DNA of 64,000 nucleotides from Hyalella azteca (GCF_000764305.2 NW_025934787.1:1-64000); one strand, 5' to 3'. Shown: positions 1 through 12,303, counted from the stretch's first letter. The notes: generated by a model not told the origin, from the letters alone. Numbers and translations are program-made.

Positions 1-1100
1 CAATGAGTGAACAAATGAATAACAGATTTGGTTTGCGATGAAAAATACTGAAATAACCACCCGGCTACAACCCTGCTGCAGGATGGCTCAAGCATATCTC
101 TCGTAAATAACAACATCCAAAATCAGGTTTGTGTTAAATACCAGCTACATAGAAACAAAATTAACTTGGACCATCTCTGTGTTATTATTTAATAAAACTT
201 TTTTTTTGTTTCAAATTACTGCTCCCATTATCCATTTAACTATTTAACATTTTTCTTGAAGTTGGAACATATACATGATAAGGTTTGATCATTTTCTTTG
301 ATGTAACAATGGCAATAACTGAAAAGTTTTTATTTAAATATTCTATTTGAGTTTATTTAATGGCTTTTTATGTACTGCCTCCTCTTTGTTAATTACTGCT
401 GGTCCTATTCAAATTTTTGTTCCATATAATCATTAATAGATTTTTTTTATGTTATTATTAATTATACATTCAAACAAATCCTTGACTGATATTGATGCAA
501 ATTTACCTGTGACTTTATCTGAAAAAAGTATGACTAATAGTCAATAGTCGCTTGCAGGCAATGAAATTGACCATGCAAGGTACTGTATGAGCTCACGTAA
601 GCTATTTCTGACTTGATTAAATTATCTGAGATGTTTTGATTCATAAATTGTTTCAGGATAATCCTGAATATTTTTAGAATCTTTTTTGAGGGATGGTCAG
701 CAAAAACTATCCAGTAAATATGTGAGAAAAGTAAATATTGTAAAAACCAGAAAGTTAAAGTAAATATTGTAAAAACCAGAATACTACAGAATGCTATACT
801 TCACATATTTTTCTAGAAAATTTCACATTCTTTGCAACGGGCTGACTTCCATCTCTATGGTTTTCTATTAAAATAAAGTTAGGTCTGAGGTGTAAGATAA
901 TTTCATCATCAAACACTGACATATAATTTAAACATGAGTACTGCTCTATGGCTTCTCAAATACCACTTCCTCTCTTTCCTTTGCTTTTCATGCAAAGTGA
1001 TTGTTCATGCAAAGACATAATTCTCATTGAGTGATTTGGCATTTCATATCTTTTCATGCTTTCAGTTGTGCATGTTTTCATTCATCATTCATTTCCATAG

Positions 1101-1199
1101 CCTGGCTTAAACCCTGTGCAGCAGCAACAAGCTCCTCCCAAAATGGCTCAGGCTGTGCCAGTCCCTGCACCTTCACTGCCATCAGAGTCCCTCACGCCC
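1101..1199 (+). CDS. TAF12: TAF12 exon, Gln/Pro-rich N-terminal part
   Basis: This frame reads QQQQAPPKMAQAVPVPAP and ends SESLTP at a CCC|GTGAGT donor, phase 0. It joins in frame to the VVNRSRL start of the next exon. The acceptor may be the AG at 1099-1100, just after an in-frame TAG, or the GTGCAG ending near 1121. Composition fits the poorly conserved TAF12 N terminus, so the support is frame, donor and position, not homology. Confidence 0.62.
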
Positions 1200-2108
1200 G
1201 TGAGTCTTCACTGACACTTTAATACAATAAATGTCCCAGAATGTAATTTATTTTTCATTCTGCCATTCTTTTGAACAATTAATGTAAACAATTAAATTTA
1301 GAAGTTAATTAAGATATTTTTTATAATCATGTTATATAGGCATTTTTTGTGTAATCTTATGAGTTATAATAAAATAGTAATGTTTTCAATAAATATTTGG
1401 TGAATTTACTTGATGTTTTTTTACTTTTAAGTTCTTGATAACAAAATATTTGATGTAAAGCAGACCAGATTCTTATTGATGAGCTCTGACTCCAGTTCCC
1501 TCATTTCTGCAGGTCGTGAACAGGAGCAGACTGACAGAGCTGGTGCGGGAGGTGGACCCCAACGAGCAGCTGGATGAGGAGGTCGAGGAGGCGCTGCTGG
1601 CCATTGCTGACGACTTCATCGAGTCGAGCGTGAACGCCGCGTGCCGTCTGGCCAAGCACAGAGGCGCGCGTACCTTGGACGTCAGAGACCTGCACATGTA
1701 TTTAGGTGAGGCAGGCTGTGGTGCAGGCTAACTGGACGTCAGAGACCTGCACATGTATTTAGGTGAGGCAGGCTAACTGGGGCTTTTGAGGAGACCTGCA
1801 CATATGGCACAGCATGCACGTCTGACCGTGAAGTAGTAATGTATTTAATACTAGCATTCTGTTATTGTTGTTGAATCAATTTGGTATGCAAGTCGAAAAA
1901 TTTCTATTCATAAAGACATAATTACCTTATATAATTGTGTCATAATTATATAATTGATAAACGTGCTTGTGCTGGATCAGAGCGCTCGTGGCACATGTGG
2001 ATCCCTGGGTTCGGCACAGAGGAGCTGCGGCCGTACAAGCGGGCGCCCACCACAGAGGCGCATAAGCAGAGGATGGCTCTTATACGCAAGGCTGTCAAGA
2101 AATATTAG
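1101..2108 (+). CDS. TAF12: TAF12, TFIID/SAGA histone-fold subunit (3' exons, partial gene)
   Basis: TAF12 is a nuclear TFIID and SAGA subunit that pairs with TAF4 (or ADA1) through an H2B-like histone fold. Three exons are visible: 1101-1199, 1513-1705 and 1981-2108. The middle exon holds the histone fold with the family signature LVREVDPNEQLDEEVEEALL followed by IADDFIES. The last exon gives WIPGFGTEELRPYKRAPTTE and the basic tail ending RKAVKKY before TAG at 2106-2108. Splice phases agree: 0 between the first two, then a Glu codon split G|AG. The first visible exon is Gln/Pro/Ala-rich, like the variable TAF12 N terminus. The start codon and earlier exons lie upstream or were not recognised. 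A 57-bp-offset duplication overlaps the middle exon's donor. Identity of the two 3' exons is very secure; the 5' exon border is less so. Confidence 0.93.
1513..1705 (+). CDS. TAF12: TAF12 exon, histone fold
   Basis: The exon follows TTTCTGCAG and ends TTA G|GTGAGG. It encodes most of the histone fold, including DPNEQLDEEVEEALLAIADD and the VRDLHMYL helix that matches VKDVQLHL-type sequence of other TAF12 proteins. Phase 0 in, phase 1 out. Its GC content is clearly above that of the flanking introns. Confidence 0.95.
1676..1774 (+). repeat. tandem duplication across the TAF12 exon/intron border
   Basis: About 42 bases (1676-1717) recur at 1733-1774, an offset of 57. Each copy contains the last codons of the exon and the same TTTAG|GTGAGG donor, so two identical 5' splice sites lie 57 bases apart. 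Using the second would read into TAA soon after the first donor (frame GEAGCGAG then stop). Confidence 0.9.
1981..2108 (+). CDS. TAF12: TAF12 terminal exon
   Basis: The exon follows GGATCAG and completes the split Glu codon. It reads ERSWHMWIPGFGTEELRPYK and then the conserved THR-rich/basic end TTEAHKQRMALIRKAVKKY before TAG. This is the most conserved C-terminal block of the family. Confidence 0.95.
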
Positions 2109-5100
2109 CTTTAAGTACCCTTATATAATAATTATATTTTCTATACTAAATTCATGTGTGAACGTGATATTTTATCCTTATAACCCGAACACATGACTGC
2201 CCAATGATGTAGGTGAGGTACGTTTGTTGAACGTTTTGATGGTACGTCTCATTTGGGAGTTTGGATAGCATAAGCTTAACTTCCGTATTATTTTGGCATC
2301 AGCTGGTATCAATGCTGGTTGAAAAGTGAATAATGAATGTGAATGATAAGTATTAGTGAATTTGTCACGTGTTCATATACCGTGCTTCCTCAGTGTGAAA
2401 GTTTATTGTAATGATCGTGTGGAGTTATATTTTATGAACCGCTTTCGTATTGCATCGTTTCGTTTCTGTTAGACTGAGCACCAATGTTGTACGATCGCAT
2501 ATACTGAAAGCTTTTATTTCATCATTTCTTGTGTATTTGGTGGTTACCAGTCTATTAAAGTACCTATCGGTGGTGCAGTCAAAAGTTATTACCACGGAAT
2601 GATGTCTTCTCCATGACAGAGTATGAAGTTCGCGTTTACAAAAGCATTGATCTTGGGCGCACCGCCTCGAAGCTCGCGATGTCTGACGAGCTTGACGTGA
2701 ATACATTATTGCATATTCGAATTTTCACTTATCGAAGATGCCAACGCAATAGTTTCCTTTATTTATAACGAATATAATTAGTATATCACTAGTACCTGCG
2801 GTTTCGCCCAGCAGAGTACATTGTATTATACGTGCGCGTTCGTTTTTATAGCATAAGTGAGCTATTAAACTTGAATGTAAAGTCACGTTTCATTCTCAAT
2901 AATTTCATAAGAGTCATTTCGTCCGCATAGGGCGATTATCTGAGAATGTAAAAATTCTTTCGGATTGCTTCACAATTGAATGTTAAATATATAATCAATC
3001 ATTCCTGTTCTATAAACCTATTATCTTATTTCATGTTGAAGTGTTCAGTTGTTACTTCACTTTACCTTTTGTCAACGGTTACGTTAATCTATTCGTTTTC
3101 AAATGAGTGGCAACGGGAACTTCAAGCAACAGACAAAGCGTTAATAACCCTGTGACTATGGGAACTTTAACCACTTGCAACTCGCGAACATCTCGTCAAT
3201 ATTTGTAATAGGCAACGCGAGAGCAGCAGCAGCAAGAAAGTGTAAAGCCGCAGCAAGTGTAAAGCCGCAAGAAACGCAGACAACTTGCGAGTCATAACAA
3301 TATTCTTGCTTTTTCCTCAGCTTATGAACCTTCCTTCGAAATTCCGATGGAATAAATACCAAGTTACAGAGTCAAGGCAATTTATTCATAAATTCCGCGA
3401 GAATTTTTTCCTCTCTTCAGTGCGAATGATTTAATTCGTATCGTCATGATTTTAGGAGCCGTTCATATTACTTGGCATCCTCGGAGACAAAGGTGAATTA
3501 ATAGGCGGTTTTGAGTAGATTCTTTCGTGAAACATCCATTCAGCGGAGTCTATATATCGTCACATCTTCATATCACAGTCACAAACAAATATATATCCAT
3601 TTTATATACAAATAGATCGACAACGATTTGTAGTAGAACCACAAGATTTGCAAGCCACTACAAGGATTACCACAAAAGGCAGACTAGATCGATAAAAGCT
3701 CAACAGAAGTACCCTAATTAACGCTGCAGTCTTATTATTAACCACGATTACCTCGAATAGCTACAACACACAACATAGTAGCTGAGCTACGACACGACAT
3801 CGAAGCAAGAAGCGGGAAGAAATCAGCACACATAGTAAAGGCTCGTGGCCGAAGAGTTCTACTCAACTTATCAGTGAGTACAGAGTCGCCATCTCAAATA
3901 GAAAACGACCATTCATTTGCAACGAATTGAAAACAAGCTTCCATTGTTACATCACGGTAGCTTTGAAATTTTATTGCCTCGCCCAAACGCAGTGCAATGT
4001 ATTCCTGCTTAGCATTGCATGGTGTTCATTAAAAGAGTTAACTGCAATAGTAAATCAGTGACTAATGCATCATAGCAAGTAGGTTAGCAGGGTAAATGTA
4101 CAAGTAGCTGTTCTTGCGAGCCGCTTTGAAAGTATTTCTTCACTAACATTTAAATTTCATGACCAATAGATAGAGACTAAAGGTTCTTACTTTATTCTAA
4201 ACCTACTGAGTACGGAAATAGATAGCATCAGAAACTTGAGAAGATCAGGCGCACAATGGACTGAAGTCACTGGACCTTGCAAGCACTCTCTCGACATCTA
4301 GTAAATGTACAGAAATTCGAAGCCATGCATCATCTGAAAAGTCAGGTTCATAAAATAGAATCTGGAGAGAAATTACCTACGTGCGCGCGCGAGTAAAATA
4401 TGTACAAATTATGAACTAGCTAACCCACATACTACAGACGATAACAAAGATCCGGGAAAATAAAGTTAGTTCAGAGGGAGCAAATGAAGGGAAAGAATCG
4501 AACACGAGCCTATGTGTTGCTTACCTCTTCTCGCTGGGCATCGTTGCATTCACTATTTTCGCTAATCACCAGATGATTCAACTACGCTATTTTCAAAGTA
4601 CAATAAGTAGAAGAATATTCTCGGTAAAGCACATTTCAAAAATTGCAACGGAAAGTACCGTGCGTTTGATAGGAGACCAGAGATAATTAAGAGATCTCTC
4701 TATAATAGGAAAAATAATGTATTGAATCCCGGTTGATAAGGACTGTCGCAAGCCTGCAGATTTTGCCTTGATACATATAAATTAAAGTGAACCCTCACTT
4801 AGATTGCATTCATCTATGCGTATTTTCACTTCGAAAAGTTCAGTTTCTGAGAAGACTATTCGAATGAACCAAGCGCTGAATGAGTGCATTTTCAGATCCA
4901 AGTTTATCTATGAACTTGGAAGCTAATCTTTCCGACCTGTTATAAAAGAAAGTTGATAACAGACAGAATTCTAATGGAGCAATATTGCTCTAACAGGTTT
5001 TCAGTCGATGATGAATTAACGGTTATGGAAAGAATATTCATACAAATAAGCAACCAATTCATAGTAAATGACTGAAAATTTTTCCCGAATATTAAACTTA

Positions 5101-7735
5101 ATCACTTAACTGATATACAATGGTTCATACAAATAGTTATACCTTAAAACAATATTTTTTAAGACAACGTTGGTTATATAGATTGCTAATGGAGAGCTGA
5201 AACTTGCCGTCCAGTGATCGACGAACCAGAAGATATTCCTTAGAAAGTAATTAAGAACGGCAATTGTAGACAAATTATACAGCTCAACTCCCACGGAAAA
5301 CCAGCTAATAATTGGTCACCAGGGATATCTCTCAAGTGCAAATAAGCAGCATTGATCATTTATTTTACCTGACGGTAGCTGCCAAGGTAAACGGAGTTTT
5401 TTAACTACAGATCAAGTGTATTATAAGTGCGTGTTTTAACATCGCTAAATAAAGTATAGCTGGAAAAGTTAACACCGGTGCAGAGAAAACTTTGATCCTT
5501 GATATATGTGAGATGTCGACGTAAAGTGCCCTAGACAACAAAGCACATGCGACAGCTAATTCATAGGCGACTGGAAGCAGCCACTAAGAAGTATATACAA
5601 CAATGAGGTTAAGGATTGCTACGATTATACAACACAACGGAAGCACATTAGCAAGGAATAATGAGTAGTTCATTGCTGCCTGATATAAGCAACGTGTTCA
5701 AGATTAACGTGAACTAATCTATGGCGCTCAAATATAAATTCTTGAACGACAAAACGACATCGCTCATGAGTCATATTTTCACATCACAATTCCAAGCCTG
5801 TTCAATATCAATTAGACTAGGTGTCAACTCTTATTACAAATATCATTAATAGAAATATCAATCAGATTATTTGAAAATTTCAATTTCTCAAACAGTTGTT
5901 GGGGAATTTATTTTACGAATGTTAGTAAATATTAACGTTTGTAGTAACTTGCAGTTAAGTACTACAAATCGAACTCATACTGAGTCATCCAATACAAGTG
6001 CCTAAACTTTAGCACTGCCAACATTTCAATAGTTCGTGACGTAAGAGTAACGTTAAGAAACTTAAAAAAAATAACAATAAAACGATGGGTAATGTACAGT
6101 CAAATGTCCACTCGTAGAACCATCGCTCACAGTCGAGTATCCCAGTTTAAATAACAGGCTTTACTAAGAAGTCTCGCACATTAAATGTGAATCAGGCTGC
6201 AGCGCGTCTTGTGTAGTGACTACAATTCAATTATTAGCAATTGAGTAGCGATAATACATACAAATAAAACCAACTTGGCACATTACAGCCTTTAGTTATT
6301 TCAATACAAGTAAGAACAGATTTGTGACGACGCTGTTACGAGAATAGAGATCACGTAGACAAAGAGCAATTCTAGGGCAATGTGACAGGGGCTTTCGTAC
6401 GTGTAGGACTAGCACACGATTAGTTCACGGTTTAGTTCACGAATTGCAAGGAAATTATGCAAGGTATTAATGCAAATATTACGGAAACTGAATTTTATGC
6501 ATCATAATCATGTATGAATCTTGATCTTGATGAATCTTAAGAAACTTTATGAATCATAATCATGTATGGATCTTAATCTTGATGAATCTTGGGAAACTGC
6601 GTCAAACCTCAAATAGCTTTTTCTCACCAGCGTTAGTTTACGATTCACTTCTACTAGGTATACTTTGCACCGTGGATTATAAGGAGTAACACAGTTGCCG
6701 TTTTCCAAAGCCTGATAGTAGCCGGATTTCTACTTGCAAGATGTAAACTATAAGCCTGCGCAATTTCGGACAGCAATATTTCGATTTGAACGTTTCAAAA
6801 CTTACTAATCTGAAGAAAGAAGGAATAAATTCAAGTTGATTACTTCCAAGTTTCTGGATGCACTAGAAGCAAGCCAGTAAATATTTGTGATAGTCTTACA
6901 ACAGCAAAAAAGATATTAGTGCCTGATACAACGTCCCGACAATGCCCAGTCTTGTCTTTAAAAAAATAATTACTATGACATACGTACGCCATAATAGCGG
7001 ACTTCTTAACATCGACTGCAGGCATGATTTCTTTTAATATAAATAAGAATCAAACTATTAAGTTGCTCCACCAGACGTGGCCTGAACCACCTCTCTTTTT
7101 GGTTACTGGAAAAACGATCAAGACTAAAATATGGCTAAATAGATTAATTCTCGACACATTGTCACTTGCATCTTAATCGCGGACCAAAACACGTTGTCTA
7201 TTTCATCGAAATTTTGCTTGATTTTTTTAGGGAACTCGCCATATTAAAGTTAAATTAAATTAAATTCTCGCCATTAAATTAAGAAAGAAAATTTCACGTT
7301 TCTTTTCCCTGAAATGTTAATTAACACGTCCATATTCAACATACTGGACCAGCGAAAGTAAAACCTAGAATTGAAGTTTGATTCTCCAGCCACATTTCAA
7401 ATAAGCAACAAGATTATGCCGAGATAAATTCTTTGCATCGGCTGAATGATGATTGTCTTAATTTCTCCTTCGGCGTCTCATGGCACTTGATTTAATTAAT
7501 TTAAACTACGTTACAGCGAGTAAAAAGGGGGGGACTTAACTCCATTTCACGGATGCCAGCCCAATAACTGATATGCCGGAACTAATAATTAAGATTTCGG
7601 AACTAATAACAATAGCAAATACCTACATAAGAAATCCCTTAATTTAAATAAATGTCGGAAGAAGTGAATATTGTGCAGAAGGCGTATGAGATGCGCCAGA
7701 CCACAGCACGGCACGAAGCTACAACGCGTTAGAAA
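2109..7735. other. intergenic region between TAF12 and LCMT1
   Basis: This is AT-rich sequence with many stops in all frames. The short open frames here show no recognisable domain and mostly use non-ATG starts. Only a short tandem repeat near 6500-6600 stands out. The TAF12 3' UTR must lie in its first part, but I see no clear AATAAA close to the stop. No RNA gene was recognised. Confidence 0.6.
6500..6600 (+). repeat. two-copy tandem repeat, about 52-bp unit
   Basis: The block beginning ATCATAATCATGTATG at about 6501 recurs at about 6553 with few differences. Each copy also carries the internal CTTGATGAATCTT motif. It is probably a local slippage or unequal-exchange product with no coding role. 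Confidence 0.8.
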
Positions 7736-7931
7736 TTAAAGAGTAATCTCGGTCCATCTGGTGTCGGTCCAGGCCGTGGTGATGCAGTAGTGCGAGAAGA
7801 GCTGAGTGAGCAGCTCGTTTTCATCGAGCATCTCGAGGCGCATCACGCGAGACACGTCAGCTCGAGGCAGCCTCTCCCACAGCCCCATCATGTCGGTTGC
7901 TTCAGCTCCCGCCCAGCCCTCTTGCACAAAC
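7736..7931 (-). CDS. LCMT1: LCMT1 exon 5 and stop
   Basis: It follows CTGTGCAG and reads FVQEGWAGAEATDMMGLW, then ERLPRADVSR, LDENELLTQL and the end RWTEITL before TAA at 7738-7736. This matches the conserved C-terminal block of LCMT1. Confidence 0.95.
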
Positions 7932-10900
7932 CTGCACAGCAGATTACTTTTATAACAGGACCACTTCGTAAAAATCTAAATGCTTCATGGTAGCTTGCTT
8001 TATGACTAGCATTTTATTGGGACAGGGGATCGAATTTATTCTTACATCATTACTGTTAAAGTCTCGGCAATCGGGGGTAAAACATTTACTGGGAATGATC
8101 AAGCAGCTATCCACTGAAATGCTGAAAATAAAAACTGATGATGCAGATTTCAATTCAAATGCAACGCAGCAAGAAGGAAATTCTTGTCGCATTTGTATTG
8201 CATACTGACCAACTGGGAGCGATAAACATTTAATTATCATCAACTGCTATGGCTCAGCACCTGACAGTCACTCGTACAGGTATTGTTAGATTCGAATAAC
8301 TCATGACTGATGGCAGGTGACTGATTAGGAGGATGCCATAGCTGGAAGAAGGAAAATTTCTAACGGCTACCAAATTTGCTCGACAGCTGCATCCGGTTTT
8401 GCTGCCGAGGCGCAATGCCTCTGCATGTTATATGTATACTTTTTATCAATTTAGATCTAGCAGCATCAAAGCGTCCGGTCGGCCGTGTCTATCAATATCT
8501 TTGAGCAACTGTGCAGTCTTCACAACTTGCGGTTAGTCATTAGGTATTGGAATATGTGGCGAATTTTAATAGGAGTACATCAATAAAATCGTTTCTTTCT
8601 TTAAAAATCAACCATCCTGTATTTTACCACCACCAGAAGCTAGGGTTAATAGTTGTAACAGTTGTCATCGTCCCCTTGCTTGCAAGAAGTAGATGAGAGG
8701 CTCTGTGATCTTTGTTGTCATACAAATTGAGCTCCTGCAACTAATCTGATCTCTTAATCATCTGCCATGATGATACAATTCTTTCATCGGTGAAAACACA
8801 AAATGTTATGTTTACTGTTGGCATTATTTCCCTAAAGAAACTTACCATCTCATTAGCAAGCATTTGTACATTCATGTCGCCTTCTGTCCGGGTTATTAGG
8901 TCCATCTGGATTAAATAGTCTAGGAGACTGCACCTAGACTGCATTTTTCAGTCCTAGTTTTAATTACTGAACATAATACATGCGAGCAAAATATTCTGGT
9001 TTCCCTCGGCTAACTTTACTCGAAATTTAGTAGACAAGAGACCTCGTGCAGTACTAACCAAAATAGTTACATATATAAATTGATAGTATAACTATACTAT
9101 ATAGTATAGATAGTAGGTATAACTATCTATAGAGTATAGATAGATATAGATAGTATAACTATATAGTATAACTGTGCCAGCCAATCACTGGTGGATTTTC
9201 CTGCTAAGCCCACAATCACAGACGATAAATCGGCCGCTACGTGTATTGAAGTGCATACTCAGTACGGCTCCAGGATCAGCTGCAGGTAATGAAGTGTAAA
9301 GTACGGCTCCAGGATCAGCTGACCTGTCTTCCTGAGATTGCAGTGTGGCGCAGGCAGCGGCGCCCTGCAGGTCACAGTGCCGTGACCGCAGGTTTGAGAG
9401 CATCACCTCACCAAAGCGATCACCAAGGTTCACCTGAAAGTATCTTCACACGTCACTATCAGAAACTTTTTTAAAACAATGAAAGGCTTATCTAACTGCT
9501 TTCATACAATTAATAAGAAATCTTTCACGAATTTCAATTTCAAATATATCCGAGTCTTTCAGGAATTCCAAAAATATACCAAAAAACAGCAAATAATAGA
9601 ACTGCTCAAATAATATAGATATTCCTTACAACTTAATTTGTGCCCTACAAACAAAACACCAAGCTCAAGCTCCTCCAACCACATAACAAATTCTGAGGAA
9701 ACCTATTGCATTTGTTGAACGATGTCTTCATACTTGTGTAATTATTCACAAAAACATATGTGAATTGAAGTACAATATATATTTCTGCAAGTTACCAGAA
9801 TGGATGTGGCAGTAAATATCTCATTTCAGGAAATTCAATCCAAGGGCTGGGGTAGTGAAGATGCTTGCAATAATCATTTACTGTAAGGTAATCCATGAAG
9901 AGCTGAGTAAAATCACATTCTCTTCTCAAATCATGAGTAAAAAATATCATATCATAAGTCCAAAGGAAGCTCGTCTTTCAACTTAGTAACTAATTACATA
10001 TATATTTCGTTCCTGTACCATTTCGTAATTGATGAAAAATGCAGACTTGAACTTTTTAGCGATCCAGTTGAGCAACTGTGACGACTTAGTGGGGCACATG
10101 TAGACGAGCACACACTCTGCAATGAAGGCTGTGGGCAAACTGTAGTCAATTTCACTCTCTTCCAGCTTGGCCTCCACTTCAGATAGGACCCGCAGATCTG
10201 TGCTCATGAGCTTGTACCTGAAGCCGTGCAGGTTGTTCCGGTTTAGCTTGATGTCATAGTCTGCAGGAGAAAAGCAGATCAGGGTCGAAAATACAATAAA
10301 ATGAAGTGCATGCTATTGGTTAAAGAACAAACAACCATTAAAATCACCCTACTTTTCTGTGGACAAAAATATAATTTAGAAATTTTACTTTTTGTACTGA
10401 AGCAAATTAAAATATAGAATTTGAAATTTTATGATTGAATTTAGATGATCTTTCACATATTTTTACATCTTCTCACCACCTCTAATTCACAAATCAGGTT
10501 GTATACATTTATCAGAGTAGATTTTGATAAGTCATAAATAGTAATGAAATTGTTCAATAATCAAACTGGATATGTCTACCACATCAAACCTACCATCATT
10601 AGATACAACTACATCCCCCCCCCACCATCAGATATACCAACATCCCCACCCACCATCATCAGATATAGCTTGCAGTAGGGCTTTGGATCGTTGGATGTAG
10701 TGAGTTTTCTTAGCAGTCACCTCAGAGAAGTCTAGTTCTATGAAGCGGACAGGTGTGTGACCGGCACTCTTAAGTCGCCAGAAGAGAGTGTCAAACCCAG
10801 CACCGAGGTTGACTATCTGACAGTCGCCTTTTGTGACCTTCATGTCAAAAAAAGGAATAAATGTTTGTAAAACATGGAGCAAGAATAAGAGGTATAAGTA

Positions 10901-11764
10901 CATGCATCATTAAGAGTAGAATCAGAAGGGGAAATCTTTTGGTAGTAAATATGAACCATTAAACAATCCCGGCAATAAAACAAACATGACATCTGCAATC
11001 AGATCAAAGCTTAAAGAAAGCTTTTTTAATCCTTCTACAAAACTTACCATCAAAAATGATATAAGATGCTTAGTCAACCAATAGGTAACTAAATACCAGT
11101 ACACCATGTTAATTATACTAAAATAATGAATTTATGTGGAAAATTCTCTATTGGAGGGAATGATGTTTTAAGATTATCAATACAAAACAGACTGGTATCT
11201 TGTGCAAATAGAAAACAGATGCAAGATGATTCTGGTTTATAAAATGTGGCTTTTGATAAATTCATCTCAAGTTGATCTCCACTTGCATTGTGCTAAACAC
11301 AATTTATATTTCCAACTCCATGAGTAATCATTTAGCGAGACAAAAATATTTCAGACAAGTAAATTAAAAACAAAAGAGGGTAACTTAGGAATAATTTCTA
11401 TGGTAAATTGCAATGCCATTATACATCTAAATATTAATGAGTCTGGAAAAATATTTTAAATTAAAACAGAATACCTACTTACTATGAGAATAAAATTAGC
11501 CAAGACAGTGAGTTAATGTATATAAGCTAGATATCTCACAGTGCTCACCTGGATGAATTTCTGGATAAGCAAGAATATTGAATGAGTTCTGGCGTAGAAC
11601 CCTCTGTTTATTTCAGGAGGGCGTCTGTCAGGAGCAGCTGGGTAAACGTGAGGGAGGTATGGGTCCTTCCAATAGCCTAGGGATACAGCACAAGCCTTGC
11701 AACTTGTTGCATCATCATTGGTAGCAATAACACCATCATCTGAACCATACTCAGCTGCCATCAT
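7736..11764 (-). CDS. LCMT1: LCMT1, leucine carboxyl methyltransferase 1 (five exons, complete)
   Basis: LCMT1 is a cytosolic enzyme that uses S-adenosylmethionine to methylate the C-terminal leucine carboxylate of the PP2A catalytic subunit, which promotes B-subunit binding. Exons on the minus strand are 11764-11549, 10837-10654, 10260-10019, 9433-9324 and 7931-7736. The joined frame is 948 nt, 315 residues, close to the human protein (334). Visible family motifs in order are CKACAVSLGYWKDPY (~31), EINRGFYAR (~56), the SAM loop NLGAGFDTLFWRL (~80), FIELDF (~105), DLRVLSEVE, IAECVLVYM, INYEM then NLGDRFGE, CDLQGA, and LPRADVSR with the end WTEITL. The start is taken as the first of two adjacent ATGs in exon 1; the exon may extend upstream to an acceptor-like site near 11779. 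All joins are GT-AG and in phase. Local duplications sit at two of its donors. Confidence 0.95.
9078..9176. repeat. AT-rich simple repeat (TATAGATAG-like)
   Basis: Degenerate runs of ATAGTATAACTATA and TAGATAG form a low-complexity, partly self-complementary block in LCMT1 intron 4. No other signal is seen. Confidence 0.75.
9261..9321 (-). repeat. donor-flanking tandem duplication, LCMT1 intron 4
   Basis: A 22-base block at 9261-9282 recurs exactly at 9300-9321, which is right at the exon 4 donor (intron starts at 9323). The offset is 39. The distal copy has GCAGCTG where the working donor has GTCAGCTG, so it is not itself a GT donor. Confidence 0.88.
9324..9433 (-). CDS. LCMT1: LCMT1 exon 4
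   Basis: It follows ATACTTTCAG and reads VNLGDRFGEVMLSNLRSR then HCDLQGA. It ends GACAG|GTCAGC in phase 2, a weak but legal donor. The next exon completes the Arg codon. Confidence 0.93.
10019..10260 (-). CDS. LCMT1: LCMT1 exon 3
   Basis: It follows TCTCCTGCAG and reads DYDIKLNRNNLHGFRYK, then DLRVLSEVEAKLEES and IAECVLVYMCP. It ends INYEM|GTACAG in phase 0. The DLR and AECVLVYM motifs belong to the methyltransferase core. Confidence 0.94.
10592..10660 (-). repeat. degenerate triplication over the LCMT1 exon 2 donor
   Basis: The motif ACCATCATCAGATATA with following C-rich spacers occurs at about 10592, 10623 and 10652 (plus strand). On the coding strand each copy gives a GATG|GT(G/A)GG donor-like site. 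The second and third lie 28 and about 61 bases into the intron, so their use would shift the frame. Confidence 0.75.
10654..10837 (-). CDS. LCMT1: LCMT1 exon 2, SAM-binding loop
   Basis: It starts VTKGDCQIVNLGAGFDTLFW after a GACATGAAG acceptor and contains FIELDFSEV. It ends with GATGATG|GTGGGT in phase 1. The donor is the first of three similar sites in a degenerate tandem repeat. Confidence 0.93.
11549..11764 (-). CDS. LCMT1: LCMT1 exon 1
   Basis: It opens with MMAAEYGSDDG and contains the conserved CKACAVSLGYWKDPY and INRGFYAR motifs, whose Lys and Arg contact the SAM/substrate site in known structures. It ends KFIQ|GTGAGC in phase 0. A TTTGCAG acceptor-like sequence just upstream at 11779 leaves open a 5' non-coding exon. 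Confidence 0.92.
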
Positions 11765-12179
11765 TGGCACGATAATTTCTGCAAATATATACAACAAAAA
11801 ATATTGTCTCTAACTACTAGATATACAAATTCTTGCCTTAGGGAAGAATAACTTTAGGGGAGAATACACACATGCCAACATCAATCAAATTAAGCTACCA
11901 GTTGGGTGGGACTTTAAAAATTGAATGCTTCCCGTATGCTGTAGTGAAAACTGCCTGTCCGTCATTTCAGTATTTTTGTTGTGATCTGCACGTGGTTTGT
12001 GCACATACCTACTTTAATTAGTATATTTTGGCAAAATTTGTTCCTTGAAGCAGGTTTCATTGAAGACCAGAGAATTCTCATAAATCAGCTGCTACAAATA
12101 ACTACATATATACCTACCTACTTTAAGTATACCAGCTATATATACCTATACCTACTTTAAGTATACCAGCAAAGTATCA

Positions 12180-12303
12180 TGGATACCAGGCTTTTACCAA
12201 CATTATCATACATAAAATATTGTTTAAATCTTAAGTAAGGGAGATTGTGAGAAAGTTAGAAATGAACTGAATCCAAAAAATCTCTGGTTTGCCACCATGC
12301 TGT
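12180..12303 (-). mobile_element. hAT-like MITE, family A, partial copy
   Basis: The end CTCTGGTTTGCCACCATG and the internal TACCAGCAAAGTATCATGG match, in reverse, the complete family A copies at 12.9 and 16.1 kb. The other terminus is missing. Confidence 0.6.

Noticed and set aside
1954..2196. 80-codon plus-strand frame overlapping the TAF12 last exon
   Set aside because: It is in a different frame from the exon that gives WIPGFGTEEL and is a shadow.
8741..8944. Open frame in LCMT1 intron 4 as an extra LCMT1 exon
   Set aside because: The exon 4 to exon 5 join already reproduces the conserved EDRFVQEGW-type sequence, and the frame has no match to the family.
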